Below are positions 8,536 to 16,499 of a DNA stretch of 33,109 nucleotides, piece by piece (the first letter of the stretch is position 1; every line of letters begins with the position of its first letter). The translations under genes were made by a program, and so were the position numbers. The DNA comes from Candidatus Fonsibacter lacus. GTDB lineage: Bacteria > Pseudomonadota > Gammaproteobacteria > Burkholderiales > Burkholderiaceae_C. The notes below the pieces were generated by a model. It did no database searches and was not told the origin of the DNA. It worked only from the letters and a program-made list of their open reading frames with translations. The stretch spans positions 1 to 33,109 of the forward strand of contig RFXW01000007.1 in NCBI GenBank assembly GCA_009921245.1, read 5' to 3'.

Positions 8536-9324
8536 ATGACCCAGCACAAAATTTGGATGCAAGGCGCCACCGATCGCAACGCCCACATGCCCTACATTCG
8601 TGAACTCGAAGCGCACGTCAAACGCATCTTGGACCCGCAATTTGATTTCAGCTTCAACACCACCACCCCACCGGCCACCACCACGCACGCCGTTACCGAG
8701 TTTCGAATGGCGCGCAACTTCATGAAAAACGCGGTACACGCCCAAGCACAGGGTTATGCGGCGGTGGCGATTTCACACTTTCAAGACGCTGGCTTGGCAG
8801 AGGCCAAATCGCTGGTGGATATTCCGGTGCTGGGCTTGGGCGAAACCACCATGTTGCACGCCTGCACTTTGGGGCGCAAGTTTGGGCTGGTCACCATCAA
8901 CCCGGTGTTCATTCCGTGGCACGAAGACCAAGTGATTCGCTACGGTCTTACCTCGCGTTGCGTGGGCGTGCGCGCGGTGCCGTGCACCGTGGCGGAGTTC
9001 ATGGACGCATTTGCCACCGACACCGGCTACGCCGCACTGGCAGCCAAGTTTCAAAAAGAGGTCGATGTTTTGCTGGGTGCGGGCGCGGACGTGATCGTGC
9101 CCGCCGGCGGTCTGCCCATGATGATGTTTGGCGGACGGCAAACGCACCGCAAGGTGCAAATTCAAACCGATGGTGCACCCATCATCAATGGCATCACGGT
9201 GCTACTGAAAGCCGCCGAGGCAGCGGTTCGCATGAAGGCGCTGGACGACGTGGCGGTGAGCCGCCGCAGCAACTACGTGCAACCGCCCGAGGTGGCGCTT
9301 AAAGAATTCATGGAACAGGGCTGA
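8536..9324 (+). CDS. Asp/Glu/hydantoin racemase-fold protein lacking both catalytic cysteines
   Basis: A 262-residue protein 11 bases downstream of moaC and probably cotranscribed with it. The fold signatures are clear: a phosphate-grip-like region NTTTPPATTTHAVTEF (41-56), SHFQDAGLAEAKSLVDIPVLGLGE (80-103) and GADVIVPAGGLPM (183-195). In cysteine-dependent family members, such as hydantoin racemase and glutamate racemase, one catalytic Cys precedes the F-x-D-x-G-L segment and the other follows the DxIV strand. Here these positions hold Ser80-His81 and Gly191. An ordinary two-base racemase mechanism is therefore unlikely. It may be a lyase, an isomerase with another mechanism, or a binding protein. 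The substrate is unknown. Confidence 0.75.
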   Translation: MTQHKIWMQGATDRNAHMPYIRELEAHVKRILDPQFDFSFNTTTPPATTTHAVTEFRMARNFMKNAVHAQAQGYAAVAISHFQDAGLAEAKSLVDIPVLGLGETTMLHACTLGRKFGLVTINPVFIPWHEDQVIRYGLTSRCVGVRAVPCTVAEFMDAFATDTGYAALAAKFQKEVDVLLGAGADVIVPAGGLPMMMFGGRQTHRKVQIQTDGAPIINGITVLLKAAEAAVRMKALDDVAVSRRSNYVQPPEVALKEFMEQG

Positions 9325-9334
9325 TATCAGCGGC

Positions 9335-9787
9335 CTAACTGCCGGCAAGCGCCACGCCGGTGCTATCCCGTGTGCAGCCTGGCGCGCCGTTACTCTGTAA
9401 CGCGGTTTGCCACCGCTGCATCAAACCACCCACCTCGGCGCGCAACGTCAGGCGCACCACACACTGCCCAGCCTTGGCGGTGCCGACAAGCTCAAAACCT
9501 GCCGCATTGGCAAGCAAGGTGGCGCGGCCGTGTGGCAAGGTGATGGCGTTGTCAACCGGTGACAAGCCCAGTGCCGCCCAACTGCCACAGCCGGCGGCGG
9601 TGTTTTCTTGCAAGCAACTGGCCAACGCGGTTTGCGCCGCGTTCATGGCCTGCAGGTTGGCGCTCCAACGCGCCCGCTGAAGATAGTTTTGGTAGCGTGG
9701 CAACGCCACCGCAGCCAGTGTGGCCACCATGGCCAACACCAGCAACAGCTCAATCAGGGTAAAGCCCTGGGGCTGGGGTGTCCTCAT
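9335..9787 (-). CDS. Type IV pilin-like protein (PilA/PilE family)
   Basis: A 150-residue prepilin. The short leader ends in a class III signal: Gly8 followed by FTLIELLLVLAMVATLAAVA, cleaved by PilD before Phe9, with the conserved Glu at mature position 5. The hydrophobic helix continues into PRYQNYLQRAR, as in major and minor pilins. Cysteines near positions 108 and 138 could form the C-terminal disulfide loop. The ATG overlaps the terC stop (ATGA), and GGAGGAG lies just upstream within terC. No other pilus gene is in the window, so major versus minor role cannot be decided. It ends ten bases from the convergent racemase-fold gene. Confidence 0.85.
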   Translation of the reverse strand: MRTPQPQGFTLIELLLVLAMVATLAAVALPRYQNYLQRARWSANLQAMNAAQTALASCLQENTAAGCGSWAALGLSPVDNAITLPHGRATLLANAAGFELVGTAKAGQCVVRLTLRAEVGGLMQRWQTALQSNGAPGCTRDSTGVALAGS

Positions 9788-10536
9788 GCATGGTTCTCCT
9801 CCCTGTCATTTTTTTGTTTCATCCGCCGCTTCACCACCATGCCCAGCAACCACACCAGCGCCGCACCCAACGCGCCCGCCGTGTAGCGCCAAGTGATGTC
9901 CACCACCGGCAGTGTGCCGGCACCAGGCTGAGTCGGCACATAGGGCAGCACCGCCGGGTCGGTGACCACCATGGCACCGGCGATCCACCCCAGCAGCATA
10001 CCGCCGGCGGTGATGATCATGGGGTATTTGTCCATGAGCTTAAGCACCAACTGGCTGCCCCACACAATGATGGGGATGCTCACCACCAAACCAAACACCA
10101 CCAGTGGAATTTTGTGGTCACCACCGGCGCTCTCGGCCGCGCCCGCAATGGCAATCACGTTGTCTAGGCTCATCACCAAATCGGCCACGATGATGGTGCG
10201 TACCGCACCCCACAACCGATCGCTGGCGTTGATTTCGCCATGGCTGTCGTTGTGCGGCAGCAGCAACTTGACGCCAATCCACAGCAACAACGCCCCGCCG
10301 ACCAGCTTGAGATAGGGCACCGACAGCAGCACCAGCGCAAACAAAATCAGCACCACCCGCAAGCCAATGGCGCCGGCGGTGCCCCACAAAATGCCCGCGG
10401 CGCGTTGCTTGGGCGGCAAGTTACGGCAGGCCAAGGCAATCACCACGGCGTTGTCACCGCCGAGCAAGATGTCGATCAGAATAATTTGCCCCACGGCCAC
10501 CCAAAAGGGCGCGTGCAAAAAGAATTCAAGATCCAC
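9784..10536 (-). CDS. TerC/YjbE-family integral membrane protein
   Basis: A 250-residue inner-membrane protein with about seven hydrophobic segments. The two family motifs are present: LGGDNAVVIAL, with Asp28, near the N-terminus and SLDNVIAIAG, with Asp125, in the middle. TerC-family proteins are linked to metal-ion handling, notably manganese efflux during metallation of secreted proteins, and to tellurite resistance for plasmid members. The C-terminal tail is basic (VKRRMKQKNDREENHA). It lies 23 bases downstream of sucD and overlaps the pilin gene start, a gene order seen in other Burkholderiales. No yybP-ykoY-type riboswitch was recognised in front of it, and there is no room for one. Confidence 0.9.
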   Translation of the reverse strand: MDLEFFLHAPFWVAVGQIILIDILLGGDNAVVIALACRNLPPKQRAAGILWGTAGAIGLRVVLILFALVLLSVPYLKLVGGALLLWIGVKLLLPHNDSHGEINASDRLWGAVRTIIVADLVMSLDNVIAIAGAAESAGGDHKIPLVVFGLVVSIPIIVWGSQLVLKLMDKYPMIITAGGMLLGWIAGAMVVTDPAVLPYVPTQPGAGTLPVVDITWRYTAGALGAALVWLLGMVVKRRMKQKNDREENHA

Positions 10537-10559
10537 GAAGGTGGCCTAGACGTGGGGGT

Positions 10560-11453
10560 TTACAGCAGCGCTTTTAAAAGCTTGCCCATCTCCGATGGGT
10601 TGCGCGTAACCTTAAAGCCACACGACTCCATGATGGCCAGCTTGGCGTCGGCGGTATCTTCGCCACCAGAAATCAGGGCCCCGGCGTGCCCCATGCGTTT
10701 GCCCGCAGGTGCGGTTACGCCGGCAATAAAGCCAACCACCGGCTTTTTCATGTGCTCTTTGCACCAACGCGCCGCATCGGCTTCGTCGGGCCCACCGATT
10801 TCCCCGATCATGATCACGGCGTCGGTATCTGGGTCTTCGTTAAAGGCCTGCATCACGTCAATGTGCTTCAGCCCGTTGATCGGGTCGCCCCCAATGCCCA
10901 CCGCGCTGGATTGACCCAAACCAATTTCGGTTAACTGCGCCACCGCCTCGTAGGTCAGTGTGCCCGAGCGCGACACCACGCCGATGCGCCCCTTTTTGTG
11001 AATGTGCCCTGGCATGATGCCGATTTTGATTTCTTCTGGCGTGATCAACCCCGGGCAATTGGGGCCAAGCAGCAGGGTTTTTTTACCACCGGCCGCTTCT
11101 TTGGCCTTCATTTGATTGCGCACCATCAGCATGTCGCGCACCGGAATGCCTTCGGTAATGCAAATCACCAAATCCAAATCGGCCTCAACCGCTTCCCAAA
11201 TTGCCGCCGCGGCGCCCGCTGGCGGCACGTAAATCACCGACACCGTGGCGCCCGTGGCAGCCTTGGCCTCGGCCACGCTGGCGTGGATGGGAATATCAAA
11301 AATGGTCTCGCCCGCTTTTTTGGGATGCACGCCGGCCACAAAGCAGGCTTTGCCGTTGGCGTACGCTTGGCATTTTTCGGTATGAAACTGGCCTGTCTTG
11401 CCGGTGATGCCTTGGGTGATCACGCGGGTGTCTTTGTTAATCAATATCGACAT
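10560..11453 (-). CDS. sucD: Succinate-CoA ligase, alpha subunit
   Basis: A 297-residue subunit that forms succinyl-CoA synthetase with SucC. The enzyme interconverts succinyl-CoA and succinate with substrate-level ATP or GTP formation in the TCA cycle. The CoA-binding Rossmann region begins [20 protein letters not shown] follows at about 132-135, and the phosphorylated histidine is His256 in [14 protein letters not shown]. Length is close to E. coli SucD (289). It starts 33 bases after the sucC stop, in the usual sucC-sucD order. The ribosome binding site is weak (GAAAGAA). No anomalies were seen. Confidence 0.98.
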   Translation of the reverse strand: MSILINKDTRVITQGITGKTGQFHTEKCQAYANGKACFVAGVHPKKAGETIFDIPIHASVAEAKAATGATVSVIYVPPAGAAAAIWEAVEADLDLVICITEGIPVRDMLMVRNQMKAKEAAGGKKTLLLGPNCPGLITPEEIKIGIMPGHIHKKGRIGVVSRSGTLTYEAVAQLTEIGLGQSSAVGIGGDPINGLKHIDVMQAFNEDPDTDAVIMIGEIGGPDEADAARWCKEHMKKPVVGFIAGVTAPAGKRMGHAGALISGGEDTADAKLAIMESCGFKVTRNPSEMGKLLKALL

Positions 11454-11486
11454 GGTGTTCTTTCAGCTCGTATGGGGCAACGCAAC

Positions 11487-12653
11487 TCAAGCCGCTTGGG
11501 TGGCGGCCATGACACGCTCGGCGGCCTCGGCCATGGTCGAGACGCCAATAATCGGCAGGCCAGAGTCGGCCAGCATCTGTTTGCCCAATTCTTCATTGGT
11601 GCCCTTCATGCGCACCACCAAAGGCACGCTGAGGTTAACCGCTTTGCACGCAGCAATCACGCCGTTGGCGATGGTGTCGCACTGCATGATGCCGCCAAAA
11701 ATATTCACCAAAATCGCCTTGACGTCGGGGTTTTTAAGCATGATCTTAAAAGCCTCGGTCACCTTTTCGGGGGTGGCGCCACCGCCGACATCCAAAAAGT
11801 TTGCGGGCTCGCCGCCAAAGAGTTTGATGGTATCCATGGTGGCCATGGCCAAGCCCGCGCCATTGACCAAACAGCCGATGTTGCCGTCTAGGCTGATGTA
11901 GGCCAAGTCGAACTTAGAGGCTTCAATTTCGGCTGGGTCTTCCTCGTCCAGGTCACGCATGGCAACGATTTCGGCGTGTCGAAACAAGGCGTTGCTGTCG
12001 AAGTTGAACTTGGCATCCAAGGCCTTGATGGTGTTGCCGCCCTCAAGAATCAGCGGGTTGATTTCAGCCAAACTGGCGTCGGTTTCCATGTAGCAGGTGT
12101 AAAGCTTTTGAAACACCTCCATGGCTTGGTCGCGTGCCGGGGCGGGTACACCTATGCCATCGGCCAACTCGGCCGCCTGCGCGGCGCTTAACCCTTGCAG
12201 CGGGTCAATGAATACCTTAATAATTTTTTCGGGTGTTTTGGCCGCCACCTCTTCAATGTCCATGCCGCCCTCGCTGGACGCCATCATGGCCACCGTTTGC
12301 GAGGCCCGGTCGGTCAGGGCCGCCACGTAATATTCTTTTTGAATGTCTGCGCCTTCTTCAATCAGCAAGCGCCTGACCTTCTGGCCCTGCGGTCCGGTTT
12401 GGTGGGTGACCAACTGCATGCCTAAGATGTCGCCAGCGAGTTGTTTGACTTCATCCACCGAGCGCGCCAACTTCACGCCCCCACCCTTGCCCCGGCCGCC
12501 GGCATGAATTTGAGCTTTCACCACCCACACCGGGCCACCAAGTTTTTGCGCGGCTTCAACCGCCTCTTGCTGGTTAAACGCAGGCAAGCCCCGCGGCACA
12601 GGCACACCGTACTGGCGCAACAATTCTTTGCCTTGGTACTCGTGAATTTTCAT
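11487..12653 (-). CDS. sucC: Succinate-CoA ligase, beta subunit (ADP-forming type)
   Basis: A 388-residue subunit, identical in length to E. coli SucC. The N-terminus [20 protein letters not shown] fixes the ATG at 12653, with AGAGGG about five bases upstream; the open frame 16 codons longer has no support. The ATP-grasp region contains [19 protein letters not shown] and EINPLIL with a metal ligand, and the C-terminal ligase domain contains [10 protein letters not shown] and the closing [13 protein letters not shown] type segment. It heads the sucC-sucD-terC-pilin transcription unit, divergent from argC. Confidence 0.98.
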   Translation of the reverse strand: MKIHEYQGKELLRQYGVPVPRGLPAFNQQEAVEAAQKLGGPVWVVKAQIHAGGRGKGGGVKLARSVDEVKQLAGDILGMQLVTHQTGPQGQKVRRLLIEEGADIQKEYYVAALTDRASQTVAMMASSEGGMDIEEVAAKTPEKIIKVFIDPLQGLSAAQAAELADGIGVPAPARDQAMEVFQKLYTCYMETDASLAEINPLILEGGNTIKALDAKFNFDSNALFRHAEIVAMRDLDEEDPAEIEASKFDLAYISLDGNIGCLVNGAGLAMATMDTIKLFGGEPANFLDVGGGATPEKVTEAFKIMLKNPDVKAILVNIFGGIMQCDTIANGVIAACKAVNLSVPLVVRMKGTNEELGKQMLADSGLPIIGVSTMAEAAERVMAATQAA

Positions 12654-12826
12654 GCTAACCCTCTGAAATGTAATGCAAAGGTTGCCAAATGGCGCCGCCA
12701 CCGTGGCATCTGGACACTAGGGAAAACCTTCACTGTATCATGACTTTGTTTGCATTTTGCTGACGCCCAAGTGCCCACCGGGGGCGGCGCAAAGTGCCTC
12801 AGCCAGCTGGATCAACGGGGGGTCAT
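12654..12826. other. Divergent intergenic region sucC / argC
   Basis: These 173 bases hold the control regions of two divergent genes. The middle (about 12720-12760) is AT-rich compared with its surroundings. AATGCAAA at 12672-12679 and its complement TTTGCATT at 12749-12756 form a widely spaced inverted repeat. No convincing -35/-10 pair was found on either strand. The argC side ends in AACGGGGGGTC just before its ATG, which acts as a G-rich ribosome binding site. Confidence 0.35.
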
Positions 12827-13747
12827 ATGCGCGTGTTTATTGACGGCCAAGCCGGCACCACTGGGCTGCACATTGAGCAACGGCTGGCGCGCTTGCCAGA
12901 TTTTTCATTGCTCACCATTAACCCGGCACAACGCAAAGACCCACAAGCCAAGCTCGCCATGTTTGCGCAAGCCGACGTGGTGATACTGTGCCTGCACGAC
13001 GACGACGCCCGCGCCAGCGTGGCCCAAATCGAGGCACTGCAAGGCCGGGGCGAAACGGCGCCACGCGTGATCGACGCCTCCACCGCTCACCGCACCGCGC
13101 CAGGCTGGGTGTACGGCTTTGCCGAACTCACCCCAGGCCAGGCGCAAGCCATTGCGCAAGCACGTTGGGTGAGCAACCCCGGTTGCTACGCCACCGGCGC
13201 GATTGCGCTGCTGCGTCCACTGATCGACGCCGGTTTATTACCCGCTGAAAGCGCCGTGTGTTTGCCATCGGTGAGCGGTTACACCGGTGGTGGGCGCGCC
13301 ATGATTGAGGCCTATGAAAGCGGCCAAGCCGCGCCGCACGAAATGTACGCGTTGGCGCTTGAGCACAAACACGTCCCCGAAATCATGCACTGGAGTGGCC
13401 TAAAACATCGCCCACTGTTCACGCCGTCGGTGGGCAACTTTGCGCAAGGCATGCTGGTGCAGCTGCCGCTGCACTTGGATGCGCTGGCCCAAGGCACACG
13501 CGCCGCGCACGTTGAACAAGCGCTGCGCGCGCACTACGCCGGCAGCACCTGGGTGCAGGTGCACACCCAACCCGATGGACACAAACTGCAGGCCGACGCT
13601 TTGGCCGGTGACGACCACATGCGGCTATGGATCAACGAGGCGGACCGCCACGGCCATTGCCTGCTGGTGGCGCAACTGGACAATTTAGGAAAAGGCGCCA
13701 GCGGCGCAGCGGTACAAAACCTGCAGCTCATGGCCGGCGCCGACTGA
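12827..13747 (+). CDS. argC: N-acetyl-gamma-glutamyl-phosphate reductase, type 2 (short)
   Basis: A 306-residue NADPH-dependent enzyme of arginine synthesis that reduces N-acetyl-glutamyl phosphate to the semialdehyde. It is the short type 2 form: the N-terminus FIDGQAGTTGLHIEQRL replaces the longer Rossmann start of type 1 enzymes. The catalytic cysteine is Cys120 in SNPGCYATG, and the PSVSGYTGGGRAMIEAYE loop and HKHVPEI follow. The ATG at 12827 is chosen for its G-rich ribosome binding site and the conserved start of the protein. It is a lone arg gene here. Its TGA directly abuts the stop codon of convergent recX with no base between. Confidence 0.95.
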   Translation: MRVFIDGQAGTTGLHIEQRLARLPDFSLLTINPAQRKDPQAKLAMFAQADVVILCLHDDDARASVAQIEALQGRGETAPRVIDASTAHRTAPGWVYGFAELTPGQAQAIAQARWVSNPGCYATGAIALLRPLIDAGLLPAESAVCLPSVSGYTGGGRAMIEAYESGQAAPHEMYALALEHKHVPEIMHWSGLKHRPLFTPSVGNFAQGMLVQLPLHLDALAQGTRAAHVEQALRAHYAGSTWVQVHTQPDGHKLQADALAGDDHMRLWINEADRHGHCLLVAQLDNLGKGASGAAVQNLQLMAGAD

Positions 13748-14245
13748 CTAAGCGGTAGGGTCGCGCGCAGCCGCACGCAGCACCGCTTGCACCACATCGG
13801 GTGCAAACCCACGCCCAATCAAAAAGCGCCAGTGTTTGGCGCGGGTTGCAGGGTCGGGGGCAACCTCACCAAAGCGCTTGCGCCACACGCGTTGCGCGCG
13901 CACGTGCTCGGTGTCGGCGGTGGCGTGCTGCAAGGCCTGCTGCGCCACCTCAGGCGACACCCCACGCCGCTGCAGCTCCATTCGCAAGCGCCCCACCCCC
14001 AAGCGCGCGGCGCGCGCGCGCACCAGAGCGTGAGCAGCGCGCGTGTCGTCTTGTAATCCATGCCCTTCGAGCTCACTCAGCACCTGCTCAATCAGTGCCT
14101 GGTCTGGGCAAAACCGCGCGAGTTTGGTGTGCAACTCGTGCCGCGTGTGTTCACGCGCGGCCAAGTAGCGCAATGCCCTGGCACGCAGCGTACCCGCGCT
14201 TGGCGGCGCCGCGGGCGCCGCCTCGGGATCAGCTTTGGCTCTCAA
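13748..14245 (-). CDS. recX: Regulatory protein RecX
   Basis: A 165-residue helical-repeat protein, the same size as E. coli RecX (166). RecX binds RecA filaments and limits their extension and ATPase activity. The three-helix RecX repeats are visible ([58 protein letters not shown] and a closing [16 protein letters not shown]). The best start is a TTG at 14245, which overlaps the recA end by 17 bases, so translation is probably coupled. An N-terminal Ala/Pro-rich stretch precedes the conserved domain. recX is intact although the recA reading frame ahead of it is broken. Confidence 0.92.
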   Translation of the reverse strand: MRAKADPEAAPAAPPSAGTLRARALRYLAAREHTRHELHTKLARFCPDQALIEQVLSELEGHGLQDDTRAAHALVRARAARLGVGRLRMELQRRGVSPEVAQQALQHATADTEHVRAQRVWRKRFGEVAPDPATRAKHWRFLIGRGFAPDVVQAVLRAAARDPTA

Positions 14246-15135
14246 GCGCCGCCTCGTCGGTCAGCACACCGTCAACCCGCGCCGGGTGATCGGCCACGCC
14301 CACCGACTGGCGGATTTTGTTTTCAATCTCGCGCGCCAATTCGGGGTTTTCACGCAAAAATTCACGCGTGTTGTCACGCCCTTGCCCGATTTTTTCACCG
14401 TTGTAGGCATACCAAGCACCGGATTTGTCCACGATGTTGTAAGCCACGCCAAGATCAATGATCTCGCCCTCACGGCTGATGCCCTTGCCGTACATGATGT
14501 CGAACTCGGCGGTTTTAAACGGCGGTGCGACCTTGTTTTTCACCACTTTCACCCGGGTTTCATTGCCCAAAACCTCGTCCGCTTTTTTAATGGCGCCGAT
14601 ACGCCGAATGTCCAACCGCACTGAAGAGTAAAACTTGAGCGCGTTGCCGCCCGTGGTGGTTTCGGGTGAGCCAAACATGACGCCAATCTTCATACGAATT
14701 TGGTTAATGAATATCACCGTGCAGTTGGCTTTTTTAATGGTCGCGGTGAGCTTGCGCAGCGCCTGACTCATTAAGCGCGCCTGCAAACCCGGCAAGGAGT
14801 CGCCCATGTCACCCTCGAGCTCGGCCTTCGGCGTCAACGAACGCGCAAATCCCCCCTTGCTTTTGCATCTCGGCCACCACTTGCAGCGTCAGCGTGGTTT
14901 TGCCCGACGACTCAGGGCCATAAATTTCAATCACGCGGCCGCGCGGCAAACCCCCAACCCCGAGCGCGATATCCAAGCCCAGCGAGCCGGTGGAGACGGT
15001 TTGAATGTTCTCAATCGGCTCACCGGCGCCCAAGCGCATGATGGTGCCTTTGCCAAACTGCTTTTCGATTTGCGACAACGCGGCCTGTAAGGCCTTGGCT
15101 TTTTCGGTGTTCACGCCTTTAACGGGTGCGTCCAT
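14229..15135 (-). pseudogene. recA: recA, disrupted by an internal deletion with frameshift
   Basis: RecA is the ATP-dependent strand-exchange and SOS co-protease protein. The gene is readable in two frames. The first (14809-15135) gives residues 1 to about 102: the N-terminal polymerisation helix, [14 protein letters not shown], Walker [10 protein letters not shown] and AFVDAE with the catalytic Glu96 equivalent, then a frameshifted GRARG and a stop. The second resumes at [12 protein letters not shown] and runs through L1, [14 protein letters not shown], the L2 region [12 protein letters not shown] and the C-terminal domain to 14229. The equivalent of E. coli residues 97-148 is missing, including Walker B (VIVVDS). 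The expected loss is 167 bp; adding it to the 907 bp present gives 1074 bp, exactly 358 codons. The ATG at 15135 has GGAGGA seven bases upstream. The alternative is an assembly error. Confidence 0.9.
14827..14836 (-). other. Deletion junction in recA at a 10-bp repeat
   Basis: On the coding strand the junction is TGACGCCGAA. In an intact gene this string would be expected twice: once in the codons for V-D-A-E (GTTGACGCCGAA) and once in L-T-P-K (CTGACGCCGAAG), one base out of frame. Only one copy remains, as expected after slippage or microhomology-mediated deletion between direct repeats. The presence of both ancestral copies is inferred from the flanking codons. Confidence 0.75.
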
Positions 15136-15170
15136 GAGAAATCCTCCGAGTTAGGGCCCCAACGGCCAGT

Positions 15171-15186
15171 CTGTGCATCCATACAG
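15171..15186 (-). promoter_or_regulatory. LexA (SOS) box of recA
   Basis: On the recA strand the site reads CTGTATGGATGCACAG, an exact CTGT-N8-ACAG LexA box like the E. coli recA operator. It lies 36 bases upstream of the recA ATG and downstream of a TAGAAT -10, so it would cover the transcription start and early leader. Confidence 0.75.
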
Positions 15187-15195
15187 CATGGATGC
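15175..15195. repeat. Inverted repeat overlapping the LexA box
   Basis: GCATCCAT (15175-15182) and ATGGATGC (15188-15195) form a perfect 8-bp inverted repeat around a five-base loop, offset from the LexA box. In the recA leader RNA it could fold as a hairpin. Confidence 0.5.
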
Positions 15196-15204
15196 TTGTC
15201 CAGA

Positions 15205-15210
15205 ATTCTA
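15205..15210 (-). promoter_or_regulatory. Probable recA -10 element
   Basis: On the minus strand TAGAAT matches the -10 consensus in five of six positions, upstream of the LexA box. The AT-rich bases behind it (15215-15245) contain no clear TTGACA-type -35. The divergent regulator gene begins at 15268, so this 132-base region serves both directions. Confidence 0.4.
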
Positions 15211-15267
15211 TCGAAGATACTTTTTAAATCTACAGTTTTTTAGTCATCTTGGTTTACCATATGCCAC

Positions 15268-15786
15268 GTGGCCTACCTTACCCTGCCCCGCACCATCCAC
15301 CCCGGCGTCGCCAATCAGGGGGTCGACCGCTGGCGGCTGACCCACTTGGGTCGCCTGATGGGCCACGCGCTGCGCCGCTTTGACGCGCGCGTTTTGCAGC
15401 TCATGGCGCATGACCCGCTGGTGCCGCTGGCGCTTTCGCACATAGCCGGACGTGCGCAGGTTGGGGCGGCCCACGTGCACATCACGCGTCATCTGCCGCT
15501 GGGCGGGGCGCGGCTGAGCGAACTGGCCCAAGCCGCCGGCATGAGCAAACAAGCCATGGGCAAGCTGGTTGATCAGTGCTTGGCGTGGGGCTTGGTGCAG
15601 CACCTGCCCGACCCGCACGATGGCCGCGCCAAACGTTTGGTGTTCACCGAGGTTGGGCTGGACTGGCTGGGCGGTTTTGAGCGCGCGGTGGCACAAGCCG
15701 AGGCCGAGTTTCGCGAGCAAGTGGGTGAAGAGATGGCCACGGTGGTGGCGTTGGGGCTGGAAGCTTATGGCAGTGAGGCCACATAA
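15268..15786 (+). CDS. MarR-family transcriptional regulator
   Basis: A 172-residue winged-helix protein. The N-terminal helices (WRLTHLGRLMGHALRRFDARVL) resemble the MarR dimerisation region. The DNA-binding part follows: GGARLSELAQAAGMSKQAMGKLVDQCLAWGLVQHLPDPHDGRAKRLVFTE, with the recognition helix at about residues 88-103 and the Asp-x-Arg-containing wing typical of MarR. The only start that keeps the first helix is a GTG at 15268, without a clear ribosome binding site; the ATG at 15261 is in another frame. It is divergent from recA and 38 bases upstream of the two-component genes. Its ligand and targets cannot be told from the sequence. Confidence 0.82.
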   Translation: MAYLTLPRTIHPGVANQGVDRWRLTHLGRLMGHALRRFDARVLQLMAHDPLVPLALSHIAGRAQVGAAHVHITRHLPLGGARLSELAQAAGMSKQAMGKLVDQCLAWGLVQHLPDPHDGRAKRLVFTEVGLDWLGGFERAVAQAEAEFREQVGEEMATVVALGLEAYGSEAT

Positions 15787-15824
15787 TTGATCCACGTTTT
15801 CAATGACCCTGCAAAGGCTTGGCT

Positions 15825-16499
15825 ATGCGTATCTTGATTGCCGAAGACGACACGGTACTGGCCGATGGGCTGTTGCGCACGCTGCGTGCCAGCGGGGCCG
15901 TGGTCGATCATGTGGCCAGCGGCAGCGAGGCCGACGCCGCGCTGCTCACCGCCGAGTCGTTTGACCTGTTGATTCTTGACCTGGGCCTGCCCCGACTGCA
16001 CGGTCTGGAGGTGCTCAAGCGCCTGCGCGCGCGCGGCTCCGCCTTGCCCGTGCTCATCCTGACCGCCGCTGATGGCGTGGAAGACCGCGTCAAAGGCCTG
16101 GACTTGGGGGCCGATGACTACATGGCCAAGCCGTTTTCGCTGGCCGAGCTCGAGGCGCGGGTACGGGCCTTGGCACGACGCGGTATGGGCAGCGCCAACG
16201 GCTTCATCCGCCACGGTCCACTGACCTACGACCAAAGTGGGCGCGTGGCCACCCTAGATGGCAAGATGGTTGAGCTCTCGGCGCGCGAATTGGGCTTGCT
16301 TGAGGTGCTGCTGCAACGCGTTGGCCGCTTGGTGAGCAAAGACCAGCTGGTTGAGCGTTTATGCGAGTGGGGCGAAGAAGTCAGCAACAACGCCATCGAG
16401 GTGTACATCCACCGCTTGCGCAAGAAGATCGAGCAAGGCCCGGTGCGTATTGCCACCGTTCGTGGGCTGGGCTATTGCCTTGAAAAAATCACCGACTAA
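15825..16499 (+). CDS. OmpR-family response regulator (TctD/QseB-like)
   Basis: A 224-residue regulator. The receiver domain (1-115) has the acidic pair Asp8-Asp9, the phosphoacceptor Asp52 in LILDLGLP, Thr80 and Lys102 in the DDYMAKPF motif. The C-terminal winged helix (about 130-222) shows ELSARELGLLEVLL and SNNAIEVYIHRLRKKIE, the OmpR/PhoB DNA-binding pattern. AAAGG at 15813-15817 lies seven bases before the ATG at 15825; a TTG at 15819 is too close to it. The gene overlaps the start of the sensor kinase gene, so the pair is coupled. Sequence style is of the TctD/QseB group, but no tricarboxylate transport genes are nearby, so the regulon is unknown. Confidence 0.93.
   Translation: MRILIAEDDTVLADGLLRTLRASGAVVDHVASGSEADAALLTAESFDLLILDLGLPRLHGLEVLKRLRARGSALPVLILTAADGVEDRVKGLDLGADDYMAKPFSLAELEARVRALARRGMGSANGFIRHGPLTYDQSGRVATLDGKMVELSARELGLLEVLLQRVGRLVSKDQLVERLCEWGEEVSNNAIEVYIHRLRKKIEQGPVRIATVRGLGYCLEKITD

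Noticed and set aside
10537-10559. Manganese riboswitch (yybP-ykoY) ahead of terC
   Set aside because: Only 23 bases separate sucD from terC, far too few for the aptamer.
10998-11891. 297-codon open frame on the plus strand opposite sucD and sucC
   Set aside because: Antisense to two unmistakable genes; His/Gly/Asn-rich composition and no recognisable motif or ribosome binding site.
12750-12983. Small plus-strand open frame spanning the argC start
   Set aside because: It is out of frame with argC, overlaps its conserved start, and has no family resemblance.
14229-14837. Second recA segment as an independent 202-residue gene starting at TTG
   Set aside because: The TTG is created by the deletion junction and there is no ribosome binding site. 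A protein without the Walker A region would not function as RecA.
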